Made by a program: the position numbers and the translations under genes
The notes under the pieces: generated by a model
The model's database searches: none
Seen by the model: the letters and a program-made list of their open reading frames with translations, nothing else
Told to the model about the DNA's origin: nothing
Assembly: GCA_964384675.1 (NCBI GenBank)
Contig: CAYLNK010000168.1
Coordinates: forward strand, 1 to 13,731
DNA: 13,731 nucleotides
Direction of reading: 5' to 3'
Source: CAYLNK01 sp964384675
GTDB taxonomy: Bacteria; Acidobacteriota; Thermoanaerobaculia; UBA5066
Shown: one piece after another, positions 6,190 to 13,307 of the stretch
Layout of the letters: each line of letters starts with the position of its first letter
How positions within the stretch are numbered: the stretch's first letter is position 1

Positions 6190-7482
6190 CTGATCCGGCT
6201 GGAGGGCGAGGAGCTCCTGGCCTCGCCGGCGTACTGGCTCTTCCTGATCCTGGTCGGCCCTCTGGTGGGTCACGCCTTCGTGACGGCGGCGGGCCTCTAC
6301 GCCGAGGCGAGCGGCGCCAGCGGCGGCCCCACGGCCCTCGCCCAGGGTCTGAGCCCGCTCGATGGGATCGTGGTCCCGACCTTCGGCGCGTACGACGTGG
6401 CCGTCACCCTCCTCTTCCCGTTCATCGCGATCCGGCTCGTGGCCGCGCCGAAGGAGAGCGGCGCGCTGAAGCTCGCCCTCCAGCTGCCCGCGCCGCTCTG
6501 GCTGCAGCTCGCGGCCAAGGGGCTGGTCCTCGTCGCCGGGTGGCTCCTCGCCTGGATCCCCGGCCTGGTCGCGCTCGCCGCGTGGCGCCTCTCGGGGGGG
6601 CACCTGCACGTCCCGGAGACCGCGAACGTCCTCCTCGGCCATCTCCTCAGGGTCGGGCTCGCCGCGGGGGTGAGCGTGGCGGCGGCGGCGCTGATGGAGA
6701 GCGCGGCGAGCGCCGCGCTCCTGGCGCTCTCGATCACGATCGGCACGTGGGCGCTCGACTTCGTGGCGGCGGGCCGCGGAGGGCTCCTCGAGCTGCTGGG
6801 GCGCCTCACGCCGACGGCGGCGCTCCGGACCTTCGAGCACGGAACCCTCCGCCTGTCGCTGGTCCTCGTCTTCCTGGTCCTCACCGTGGGCGGCTTCGCC
6901 ATCGCGTGGGCGGCGCTGGTGCCCGGGCTCTCGCTCGGCTCCCGGATGGGGCGCCTCCTCGCGGTCGGCGCGTCGACCGCCGTCCTCGCCGCGGCCGCCT
7001 CCCGCGCGACGCCGTCGTGGGACGCCTCGGAGGATCGCCGCAACTCGTTCTCGCGGGCCGACGAAGCGGCCATCCGAACGATCCGTGAGCCGATCTCCGT
7101 CTCCGTCCATCTGGCCGCGGAGGATCCCCGGCGTCTCGATCTCGAGCGCAGCGTCCTCGAGAAGCTGCGCCGCATCTTCCCGGATCTGAGGGTCACCTAC
7201 GCGGCCGATTCCCGCTCCGGGCTCTTCGAGACCCAGCGGTACGGCGAGGTCTGGTACACGGTCGGCTCGCGCAGCGGGATGTGCCGATCGGCCACCGAGC
7301 CGATCGTGCTCGAGCACCTGTACGGCGTGGCCGGCATCCCGAAGCCGGATCCGGCCGCCGAGACCCCGTATCCCGGCTATCCCCGCTCCGTCCGTCGGCG
7401 AGGCGCCGCGGTTCTCCTGTTCGGGCTCTGGCCGCTGGCTGCGGGCCTGGCCTGGCTCAAAGAGCGCAGCCCCTGGAGATGA
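6190..7482 (+). CDS. ABC-2-type permease fused to a GldG-like extracytoplasmic domain; start uncertain
   Basis: Protein-like sequence ('RLEGEELLASPAYWLFLILV') begins upstream of the first canonical in-frame start, GTG 6265. Starting there would delete the cytoplasmic lead-in and half of membrane helix 1. From the frame's last stop (5980-5982) to 6264 there is no ATG, GTG or TTG. I place the start at CTG 6190 (430 residues); CTG 6199 or 6217, or a +1 frameshift from the ATPase, are alternatives. About six hydrophobic helices form the ABC-2 permease (to roughly nt 6925). A seventh (about 6950-7010) leads into a soluble region with 'WDASEDRRNSFSRADEAAI', 'ISVSVHLAAEDPRRLDLERS' and 'YPGYP', and an eighth helix closes the protein (about 7405-7455). 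This TM-soluble-TM layout resembles GldG/ABC_transp_aux proteins fused to a GldF/NosY-like permease. It pairs with the ATPase upstream. Confidence 0.8.
   Translation: MIRLEGEELLASPAYWLFLILVGPLVGHAFVTAAGLYAEASGASGGPTALAQGLSPLDGIVVPTFGAYDVAVTLLFPFIAIRLVAAPKESGALKLALQLPAPLWLQLAAKGLVLVAGWLLAWIPGLVALAAWRLSGGHLHVPETANVLLGHLLRVGLAAGVSVAAAALMESAASAALLALSITIGTWALDFVAAGRGGLLELLGRLTPTAALRTFEHGTLRLSLVLVFLVLTVGGFAIAWAALVPGLSLGSRMGRLLAVGASTAVLAAAASRATPSWDASEDRRNSFSRADEAAIRTIREPISVSVHLAAEDPRRLDLERSVLEKLRRIFPDLRVTYAADSRSGLFETQRYGEVWYTVGSRSGMCRSATEPIVLEHLYGVAGIPKPDPAAETPYPGYPRSVRRRGAAVLLFGLWPLAAGLAWLKERSPWR
7475..7478 (+). promoter_or_regulatory. Shine-Dalgarno GGAG for the ConA-like gene
   Basis: GGAG sits in the last codons of the permease, 8 nt before ATG 7487. 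The two genes are only 4 nt apart, so this confirms both the start choice and the operon arrangement. Confidence 0.6.
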
Positions 7483-7486
7483 CGAC

Positions 7487-8218
7487 ATGAAGACGAACAC
7501 CGCCCTGCTGCTCGCCCTCCCGCTCACCCTCGCCGCGAGCCCGGAAGGGGCCACGGCGCCGAAGGCCGCCCCCGCCCCGATCAGGATCGACGTCTCGAAG
7601 GAGAAGGTCGGAACGGAGCCGAAGGCCTTCGTGCCGATGGTCGGAAACTGGATCGTGGCCACCGAGGACGGCCGGAGCGTCGTGGTCGCCGACGGCCGGC
7701 AGTGGAAGAAGGGCGACCCGTCGGGCGGGCTGGCCGAGAAGGCGCGCGCTCTCTACGGCTCCCGCCACGAGGAGTTCCTCGACAACGTGAAGGCGTTCGC
7801 CTACTACCCGTACGCCGTGGCGACCGCGGTCGACGACTTCCGCGACGGGGAGATCAGCCTCCGCTTCAAGCTCCTCGAGGGGACGCTCGACCAGTGCGCC
7901 GGGATCCTCTTCAACCTCAGGCCGAACGGGAACTACCTCGCGGTGCGCGTCAACTCCAAGGAGGACAACCTCGTCCTCTGGACGTTCAACGAGGGGAAGC
8001 GGAAGTTCGTGAAGAAGGGGATGAAGAACGTCCCGATCCCCATGAAGACGTGGCACACGATCCGGATCGTCGTGAAGGGGACGCAGCTCGAGGGGTATCA
8101 GGACGACGAGAAGCTCCTCGAGTACACGCTCCCGGAGCCGGTCTCCGGCAAGGTCGGCGTCTGGTCGAAGACCGACAGCGTCACGGCGTTCGAGGAGCTG
8201 ACCGTCACGCCGCGCTGA
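7487..8218 (+). CDS. Secreted concanavalin-A-like / DUF1080-type protein
   Basis: The 243-residue protein starts at ATG 7487 with a good Shine-Dalgarno. It has a signal peptide (MKTNTALLLALPLTLAAS), then an Ala/Pro linker and a single beta-sandwich domain from about residue 45 to the end. Diagnostic stretches are 'FVPMVGNWIVATEDGRSVVV', 'FRDGEISLRFKLLEGTLDQC', 'AGILFNLRPNGNYLAVRVNS', 'WHTIRIVVKGTQLEGYQDDE' and 'GKVGVWSKTDSVTAFEELTV'. These are typical of the concanavalin-A-like lectin/glucanase fold found in the 3-keto-disaccharide hydrolase (DUF1080) family. At this length it may be a binding module rather than an enzyme; no catalytic residues are obvious to me. It lies between an ABC permease and a GH31 glucosidase, so a carbohydrate-binding role in the periplasm is a reasonable inference. 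Confidence 0.78.
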   Translation: MKTNTALLLALPLTLAASPEGATAPKAAPAPIRIDVSKEKVGTEPKAFVPMVGNWIVATEDGRSVVVADGRQWKKGDPSGGLAEKARALYGSRHEEFLDNVKAFAYYPYAVATAVDDFRDGEISLRFKLLEGTLDQCAGILFNLRPNGNYLAVRVNSKEDNLVLWTFNEGKRKFVKKGMKNVPIPMKTWHTIRIVVKGTQLEGYQDDEKLLEYTLPEPVSGKVGVWSKTDSVTAFEELTVTPR

Positions 8219-8224
8219 TACGCT
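8219..8224 (+). promoter_or_regulatory. Possible extended -10 (TGA-TACGCT) for leaderless start at GTG 8231
   Basis: TACGCT ends exactly 6 nt before GTG 8231 and is directly preceded by TGA (8216-8218), giving the TGnTAnnnT extended -10 pattern. That TGA is also the stop codon of the ConA-like gene. The only ribosome-binding candidate is GAGG at 8225-8228, two bases from the start and too close to be good. The pattern fits an internal leaderless promoter for the glucosidase inside the operon. Confidence 0.32.
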
Positions 8225-8230
8225 GAGGCG

Positions 8231-10771
8231 GTGTCGCGCCCGAAGGGACCGGCGGTCCGGCGCCGCGGGAAGGTGAGGGCGGAGATCGCCGCGTCGGGGC
8301 TCGCGCCCGCGGTCCCCGCCCTCGGATGGGCGTCGCTCGGGAAGGGGACGGCGGCGCGGAGGGGCGACGTCCTCGTCGTGACGACGGAACGCGGGGTCGT
8401 CGCCACCTCCGCCGTGGCGCCGCAGGTGGTGCGGATCCGGTTCACCCCGGCCGGGACGCCGGCGCGCGATCGCTCCTACGCGCTCGTGCGGCGGCCGGCG
8501 ACGATCCCGGCGACGATCGCGGTGGGCGGCACGTCGTCGAGCCTCGCCACCCGGGCGCTCGGGGTGGTGGTGACGCACGACCCCGTGCGGGTGACCGTGG
8601 CCGACGCGTCGGGCGCGGTGCTCCACGCGGACGACCCGGAGCTCGGTATCGCGACCACCGGCCGGCGCTCGCGCGTCTGGAAGCGGCTCCTCGACGACGA
8701 GCAGGTCTACGGCCTGGGCGAGAAGACCGGCTGGATCAACCGGCGCGGCGTGCGGCAGGGCGGGACGGCGTGGGCGATGTGGAACACCGACGCTTTCGGC
8801 TACGACTCCTCGACGGACCCGATCTACGTCTCGGTGCCGTTCTACCTGGTGCTCCGTGAGGGACGCGCGCACGGCGTCTTCCTCGACAGCACCTGGCGGA
8901 CCACGTTCGACGTCGGCAAGGAATCGCCGTCGCTCCTCTCGTACGGGACCGAGGGGGGCGAGCTCGACACCTACGTGATCGACGGGCCGTCCCCGAAGCA
9001 GGTGCTCGAGCGGTACACCGCGCTCACCGGCCGGATGCCGCTCCCGCCGCTCTGGGCGCTCGGCTATCACCAGTGCCGCTACAGCTACACGCCGGAGAGC
9101 CAGGTGCGGTTCGTCGCCCAGAGCCTGCGCGAGCGGAAGATCCCAGCCGACGCCGTCTGGCTGGACATCCACCACCAGGATTCGTACGAGCCGTTCACCT
9201 GGGACGCGGAGCGCTTCCCGGACCCGAAGAAGCTCGTCGGGGACCTCCGCGCGCAGGGCCTCCGCACGGTCGCGATCGTCGACCCGCATCCCAGGAAGGA
9301 GCCTGGCTACGCCCCGTACGACCAGGGCGTCGCCGACGGTCACTTCGTGAGGGCCGCGGACGGGACGGTGTACGAGGGCGCCGCCTGGCCCTCGAAGGCG
9401 GAGAAGGACCCCGGGCCGAGCGTCTTCCCCGACTTCACGAGGCCCGCCACGCGCGACTGGTGGGGCGGCCTGCATGCTCCCCTGGTCGCGGTCGGCCTCG
9501 CCGGGATCTGGAACGACATGAACGAGCCGTCGGTCTTCGGGACGCCGAACCACTCGATGCCACTCGACGCGCGGCACGGCGGCGACGGCGGCGACGGCGT
9601 CCCGGCGGAGCACCGCGAGCTGCACAACGTCTACGGGATGCTGACGTCCCGGGCGACGTTCGAGGGGCTCGAGCGGCTCCGGCCGGCCGAGCGGCCGTTC
9701 GTGCTCGCCCGCGCCACGTTCGCGGGCGGGCAGCGCTGGGCGGCGCTCTGGACCGGCGACAACGCCAGCACCTGGGAGCACCTCCAGGCCTCGTTCCCGA
9801 TGCTCCTCGGGATGGGGCTCTCCGGCCTACCGTTCGTGGGCGCGGACGTGGGCGGCTTCCTCGGCTCCCCGTCCGCCGAGCTGTACACGCGCTGGCTGCA
9901 GGCGGCCGTCTTCTACCCGTTCATGAGGACGCACACGGCGCTCGGCTCGCCCAGCCAGGATCCATGGTCGTACGGCACGCGGCACGAGGCGATCAACCGG
10001 CGGGCCATCGAGCTGCGCTACGAGCTGCTGCCGCACCTGTACGACGTGATGGAAGAGGCCAGCCGCACCGGCCTGCCCGCGATCCGCCCGCTCCTCCTCG
10101 AGTACCCCGACGACGCCGAGACGTACGAGCTGGACGACGAGATCCTCCTCGGGCACGACCTCCTGGCGGCGCCGGTGCTCCATCCCGGCGTGGAGCATCG
10201 CTGGATCTACTTCCCGAAGGGGGAGTGGTTCGATGTCCTCACGGGCAGGCCGGCCCCCGCCGGGGGATGGCGCGAGGTGCCGGTGACGCTCGAGTCGATC
10301 CCGCTCTTCGCGCGCGCCGGCGCCTTCGTCTTCCGCCAGCCGGTCCTCCAGCACACGGGGGAGCGCTCCGGGAAGGCGCTTCGGGTCTTCGCCTACCCCG
10401 CCTCGTCGACCGGGGAGGGCGCGAACGCGCGCTCCGAGGCGAGCCACTACGAGGACGACGGTGAGAGCCCGGCGTACCGCTCCGGCGCGTACCTCCGTCG
10501 TCGCTTCACGATGGAGCGGAAGGGTGGTCGGCTGACGATCGAGGTGGGCGCGCCCGAAGGGAGCTACCGGCCGGCCGCGCGCCCGCTCGAGGTCCACGTG
10601 AGGTGGGACGGTCCGCTGGGCGGCGTGACGGTGGACCGGACCGCTCTCCGCGAGGCCGCTCCCGCCACGCTGGAGAAGGAGAGCGGCGTCTACGCGCGGA
10701 GCGCGGACGGCTTCGTCGTCGTGAGGATTGCCGACCGCTGGGAACGGACGACCCTCGCGCTCCGTCCCTGA
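8231..10771 (+). CDS. Glycoside hydrolase family 31 alpha-glucosidase
   Basis: This 846-residue protein starts at GTG 8231, the first possible start after the stop of the previous gene, which lies in the same frame. Order: N-terminal beta-sandwich (about 45-265), including 'VYGLGEKTGWINRRG' and a 'VPFYLVLREGRAHGVFLDST' segment typical of GH31; then the (beta/alpha)8 barrel (about 270-630) and C-terminal beta domains (DUF5110-like end). The nucleophile is Asp429 in 'GIWNDMNEPSVF' and the acid/base is Asp510 in 'WTGDNAS'. 'SGLPFVGADVGGF' and 'FMRTHT' complete the active site. The substrate strand reads 'LDIHHQDSYEPFTWD' (Asp312 at its second position), a variant of the commoner DIHYMDGYRVFTWD pattern. 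GH31 enzymes hydrolyse alpha-glucosidic or related bonds with retention. No signal peptide is visible, so a cytoplasmic location is likely, cleaving imported oligosaccharides. Exact substrate unknown. Confidence 0.95.
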   Translation: MSRPKGPAVRRRGKVRAEIAASGLAPAVPALGWASLGKGTAARRGDVLVVTTERGVVATSAVAPQVVRIRFTPAGTPARDRSYALVRRPATIPATIAVGGTSSSLATRALGVVVTHDPVRVTVADASGAVLHADDPELGIATTGRRSRVWKRLLDDEQVYGLGEKTGWINRRGVRQGGTAWAMWNTDAFGYDSSTDPIYVSVPFYLVLREGRAHGVFLDSTWRTTFDVGKESPSLLSYGTEGGELDTYVIDGPSPKQVLERYTALTGRMPLPPLWALGYHQCRYSYTPESQVRFVAQSLRERKIPADAVWLDIHHQDSYEPFTWDAERFPDPKKLVGDLRAQGLRTVAIVDPHPRKEPGYAPYDQGVADGHFVRAADGTVYEGAAWPSKAEKDPGPSVFPDFTRPATRDWWGGLHAPLVAVGLAGIWNDMNEPSVFGTPNHSMPLDARHGGDGGDGVPAEHRELHNVYGMLTSRATFEGLERLRPAERPFVLARATFAGGQRWAALWTGDNASTWEHLQASFPMLLGMGLSGLPFVGADVGGFLGSPSAELYTRWLQAAVFYPFMRTHTALGSPSQDPWSYGTRHEAINRRAIELRYELLPHLYDVMEEASRTGLPAIRPLLLEYPDDAETYELDDEILLGHDLLAAPVLHPGVEHRWIYFPKGEWFDVLTGRPAPAGGWREVPVTLESIPLFARAGAFVFRQPVLQHTGERSGKALRVFAYPASSTGEGANARSEASHYEDDGESPAYRSGAYLRRRFTMERKGGRLTIEVGAPEGSYRPAARPLEVHVRWDGPLGGVTVDRTALREAAPATLEKESGVYARSADGFVVVRIADRWERTTLALRP

Positions 10772-10795
10772 CCGCTCTCCCTCGGGGCGCTCACC

Positions 10796-11773
10796 TCACG
10801 GCCGGAACGCCTCCACGAGCGCATCCATCCGGTCGCCGGCCCGAAGCGCGCGGACCCTCACGAACCCCGCGTGCTCGAGGCCTTCCCGGATCTCGTCGAA
10901 CGTGTACGTGCCCCCGAGCGCGGTGCCGACGAGCATGTTGACCGCGAAGAGCGCGCCGGCGCGCGGGCGCGTCCTGTCCGGCTCCATGACGTGATCGCGG
11001 ATCACCAGGCGGCCCCCGGGCGCGAGCGCGCGGAAGATGCGCCCGAAGAGCGCGCCGTTCTGGGCCGGGCCGTTCTGGTGGAGGATGGCCGACAGCCACG
11101 CCAGGTCGTGCCCCGCCGGAAGCTCGTCGCGCTCGAAGTCGCCCCCGACGAGCGTCACCCGGTCGAGCAGGCCCGCCTCCGAGAGTCGTTCGCGGGCGAT
11201 CGGGATCACGGAAGGGAGGTCGAAGAGCGTCGCCTCGAGCTGCGGCGCGGCGCGCAGGAACGCGGCGGTGTACGTTCCAGGCCCGCCGCCGACGTCCAGG
11301 AGCCGGCGCGCCGCGCCGAGTCCGCCCACGTCCGTCACCTGGCCCTCGGCCCGGGGCGCGGACACGACGTGCATCGCCCCGATGAACGCCCGCGTCGCGT
11401 CCGCGGAAGGGCGCTCGGAGAGCGGTGTGCCGCCGATCCTCCGGGTCAGGCCCGTCCAGCGATCCCACAGCGCCGCCGCGTGGAGCAGCATCGGGAGGAT
11501 CGAGTCGGCGGCGTCCTCCGAGAGGCACGCGGCGCCCGGCGCCGTCCGGTAGGTCCCGTCCGCCTTGACGAGGAGCCCCATCGCGGCGAGAGCGTCGAGC
11601 TCGATCGTGAGCGCCCTGGGGTCGGCGCCCGACCGCGCCGCGAGCCGGTCGACCGTGAGGGCCTCCTTCGAGAGCGGTGTGAAGAGGTCCAGCTCGGCGC
11701 CGGTGAGGAGGACGCGACTCTCCTGGAAGGCCCGGGCGAGGAGCAGCAGCGACTCGGCGGTGGGCTCGCTCAG
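10796..11773 (-). CDS. SAM-dependent O-methyltransferase-type protein (winged-helix plus Rossmann), CUG start proposed
   Basis: The homologous region starts at 'SEPTAESLLLLARAFQESRV', right at CTG 11773-11771, which overlaps the TGA of the upstream gene as CTGA. AGAAGG lies 7 nt before this CTG. With that start the protein has 325 residues. The only nearby alternatives are GTG 11860 (29 extra residues inside the upstream gene) and an internal ATG at 11581, which would delete the dimerisation domain. Residues about 5-100 form the winged-helix/dimerisation domain ('LLTGAELDLFTPLSKEALTV', 'LAAMGLLVKADGTYR'). Residues about 155-310 are the Rossmann methyltransferase: motif I 'LLDVGGGPGTYT' (Asp160 onward), 'ATLFDLPSVI', 'LAPGGRLVIRDHV', and 'AILHQNG' with His232 at the position of the catalytic His of plant-type O-methyltransferases. 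It belongs to the O-methyltransferase (PF00891-like) group, which acts on small aromatic or polyketide-like hydroxyls. The substrate here is unknown. Confidence 0.88.
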   Translation of the reverse strand: MSEPTAESLLLLARAFQESRVLLTGAELDLFTPLSKEALTVDRLAARSGADPRALTIELDALAAMGLLVKADGTYRTAPGAACLSEDAADSILPMLLHAAALWDRWTGLTRRIGGTPLSERPSADATRAFIGAMHVVSAPRAEGQVTDVGGLGAARRLLDVGGGPGTYTAAFLRAAPQLEATLFDLPSVIPIARERLSEAGLLDRVTLVGGDFERDELPAGHDLAWLSAILHQNGPAQNGALFGRIFRALAPGGRLVIRDHVMEPDRTRPRAGALFAVNMLVGTALGGTYTFDEIREGLEHAGFVRVRALRAGDRMDALVEAFRP

Positions 11774-13245
11774 TCGAGCGCCTTCTCGAGGGCCCGGCCG
11801 ACCGTCTTCAGCACCGTGATCCGCGCCAGGTTCTTGTCGACGGCGGGGACCGGCACCCACGGGGCGTTCTCGGTGCTCGTCCGCTCGATCATCTCGCAGG
11901 CGGCGGCCTCGTACGCGTCCCACTTCTTCCGGTTCCGCCAGTCCTCCTCGGTCAGCTTGTACTGCTTGTACGGCGTCAGCTCGCGGTCCTTGAAGCGGCG
12001 GAGCTGCTCCTCCGGGCTCACCATGAGCCAGAACTTCACCACCACGATCCCGTGCTCGGTGAGCTGGCGCTCGAACGCGTTGATCTCCTCGAACGCGCGC
12101 ATCCAGTCCTCGCGCCGGCAGAACCCCTCGATCCGCTCCACGAGGACGCGGCCGTACCAGGAGCGGTCGTAGATGGTGACCCGGCCGGGCCGCGGGAGGC
12201 CGCGCCAGAAGCGCCACAGGTACGGGTGGGCCCGCTCCTCGTCCGTCGGCGCCGCGATCGAGACGACCCGGTAGTTGCGCGCGTCGAGGGAGGCCGTGAG
12301 GCGCCGGATCGCGCCCCCCTTCCCGGCCGCGTCGGGCCCCTCGAAGACGAGGATCAGCGAACGCCCCTCGTCACGCAGGCGCCGGCTGGCGACGTTCACG
12401 CGCCCGCTCCAGCGGAGGAGCTGGCGGTCGTACTCCTTGTCGGGGAGCGTCGCGGCGAGGTCGAGAGCGGAGAGCACGTTGAGCGGCTTCGGGACGGGCC
12501 GGTCGGGCTTGCGCGGCTCCTCCTTGGCGGTCTCGAGGGCCGCGAGCCGCTCGGTGATCGCGTCCAGCAGCGTCTTGACGATCGTGGCGTTGCGGTACCG
12601 GCGGTCGACGGCCTCGATGACGTGCCACGGCGCCTCCGCCGTTCCGGTGCGGCGGAGCGCCTCCTCGGAGAAGCGCCGGAAGCGGTCGACCTTCGCCAGG
12701 AACTTCCAGTCCATCTCGGTGACGCGCCAGCTCTGCTTCGGGTCCTTCGACAGCTCCTTCAGCCGCTTCCTCTGGAGGTCCGCCGAGAGGTGCATCCACA
12801 CCTTGACGACGATCGTCCCCTCCTGGGTCAGCATCCGCTCCAGCTCCAGGATCCGGTCGAGCGCGCGCTCGAAGGCGGCGCCGCCGATCCGCCGGAAGAC
12901 CCGGTCGATGATCGGCTGCGTGTACCAGGAGCCGAGGAAGATCCCGATCCGGCCGCGCGGGGGGAGCACACGCCAGAAGCGCCACATCGGCGGGCGGACG
13001 CGCTCCTCGTCCGTCGGGTCCCAGAGCGCGTGCACCTCGATGCCGCGCGCGTCCATCCAGGAGAGGAGGAGGTTCACCGCCTCGGCCTTGCCGGCGCCCT
13101 CGACGCCGCCCACGATCAGCACGACCGAGAGCGGGGAGGTGGCCAGCTTCTTCTGGACCTCGAGGAGCCCGGTCCGGAGCTTCGGCTCCAGCTCCTTGAA
13201 CTCCGCCTTGTCGAGCTTGTTCCCGATCTCGGCGGTCTCGAACAT
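11770..13245 (-). CDS. pap: Polyphosphate:AMP phosphotransferase, two-domain PPK2
   Basis: ATG 13245 with GGAGG 5 nt upstream gives 491 residues, the usual length for two-domain PPK2 proteins. Frame-open sequence upstream runs through addA and is not protein-like. Domain 1 (about 10-240) has Walker A 'GVEGAGKAE' (47-55), the lid-like 'PTDEERVRPPMWRFWRVLP', and 'FLGSWYT' (103-109), where the catalytic DR of the Walker B motif is replaced by Leu-Gly. Domain 2 (about 255-491) has intact 'GPDAAGKGG' (303-311, Lys309), 'PTDEERAHPYLWRFWRGLP' and 'DRSWYG' (360-365). In characterised two-domain family members, the C-terminal copy carries catalysis and phosphorylates AMP to ADP with polyphosphate. The intact and degenerate motifs seen here agree. 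It acts in the cytoplasm in nucleotide recycling and polyphosphate use. The gene sits 62 bp after addA and is coupled to the methyltransferase by CTGA. Confidence 0.94.
   Translation of the reverse strand: MFETAEIGNKLDKAEFKELEPKLRTGLLEVQKKLATSPLSVVLIVGGVEGAGKAEAVNLLLSWMDARGIEVHALWDPTDEERVRPPMWRFWRVLPPRGRIGIFLGSWYTQPIIDRVFRRIGGAAFERALDRILELERMLTQEGTIVVKVWMHLSADLQRKRLKELSKDPKQSWRVTEMDWKFLAKVDRFRRFSEEALRRTGTAEAPWHVIEAVDRRYRNATIVKTLLDAITERLAALETAKEEPRKPDRPVPKPLNVLSALDLAATLPDKEYDRQLLRWSGRVNVASRRLRDEGRSLILVFEGPDAAGKGGAIRRLTASLDARNYRVVSIAAPTDEERAHPYLWRFWRGLPRPGRVTIYDRSWYGRVLVERIEGFCRREDWMRAFEEINAFERQLTEHGIVVVKFWLMVSPEEQLRRFKDRELTPYKQYKLTEEDWRNRKKWDAYEAAACEMIERTSTENAPWVPVPAVDKNLARITVLKTVGRALEKALD
11781..11786 (-). 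promoter_or_regulatory. Shine-Dalgarno-like AGAAGG before the CTG start
   Basis: AGAAGG on the - strand ends 7 nt before CTG 11773, inside the last codons of the polyphosphate enzyme gene. Good spacing supports initiation at the CTG that overlaps the upstream stop. Confidence 0.4.
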
Positions 13246-13250
13246 CGCTG

Positions 13251-13255
13251 CCTCC
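13251..13255 (-). promoter_or_regulatory. Shine-Dalgarno GGAGG for the PPK2 gene
   Basis: GGAGG on the - strand ends 5 nt before ATG 13245. It decides the start at 13245 over the longer open frame reaching into addA. Confidence 0.65.
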
Positions 13256-13297
13256 GCGGCGGCGCGTGGAGAGAAGGAGGTGAGGGCGCCGCTCCCG

Positions 13298-13303
13298 ATT
13301 ATC
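13298..13303 (-). promoter_or_regulatory. Possible -10 box (GATAAT) for the PPK2 gene
   Basis: On the - strand GATAAT differs from the TATAAT consensus at one base and lies in the 62-bp gap after addA. It would place transcription start near 13291 and a leader of about 45 nt. No TTGACA-like box is present at the right distance, so it would need an activator or be weak. A perfect inverted repeat (13326-13349) lies just upstream. Confidence 0.35.
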
Positions 13304-13307
13304 CGCT

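Noticed and set aside
7457..9781. A 774-residue open frame on the - strand opposite the ConA-like and GH31 genes
   Set aside because: Composition is Arg/Val/Pro/Asp low complexity and it mirrors the codon phase of genes with unambiguous family motifs on the + strand.
10740..10768. Stem-loop GGG-A-ACGGA / TCCGTCCC at the end of the GH31 gene as a terminator
   Set aside because: The stem is bulged, has a 12-nt loop, lies entirely inside the last codons and has no T-run. The 24-bp convergent gap has no better hairpin.
11774..12217. Upstream extension of the methyltransferase to 473 residues
   Set aside because: The extra 148 residues are Arg/Gly/Ala-rich out-of-frame reading of the PPK2 C-terminal domain and resemble no methyltransferase.
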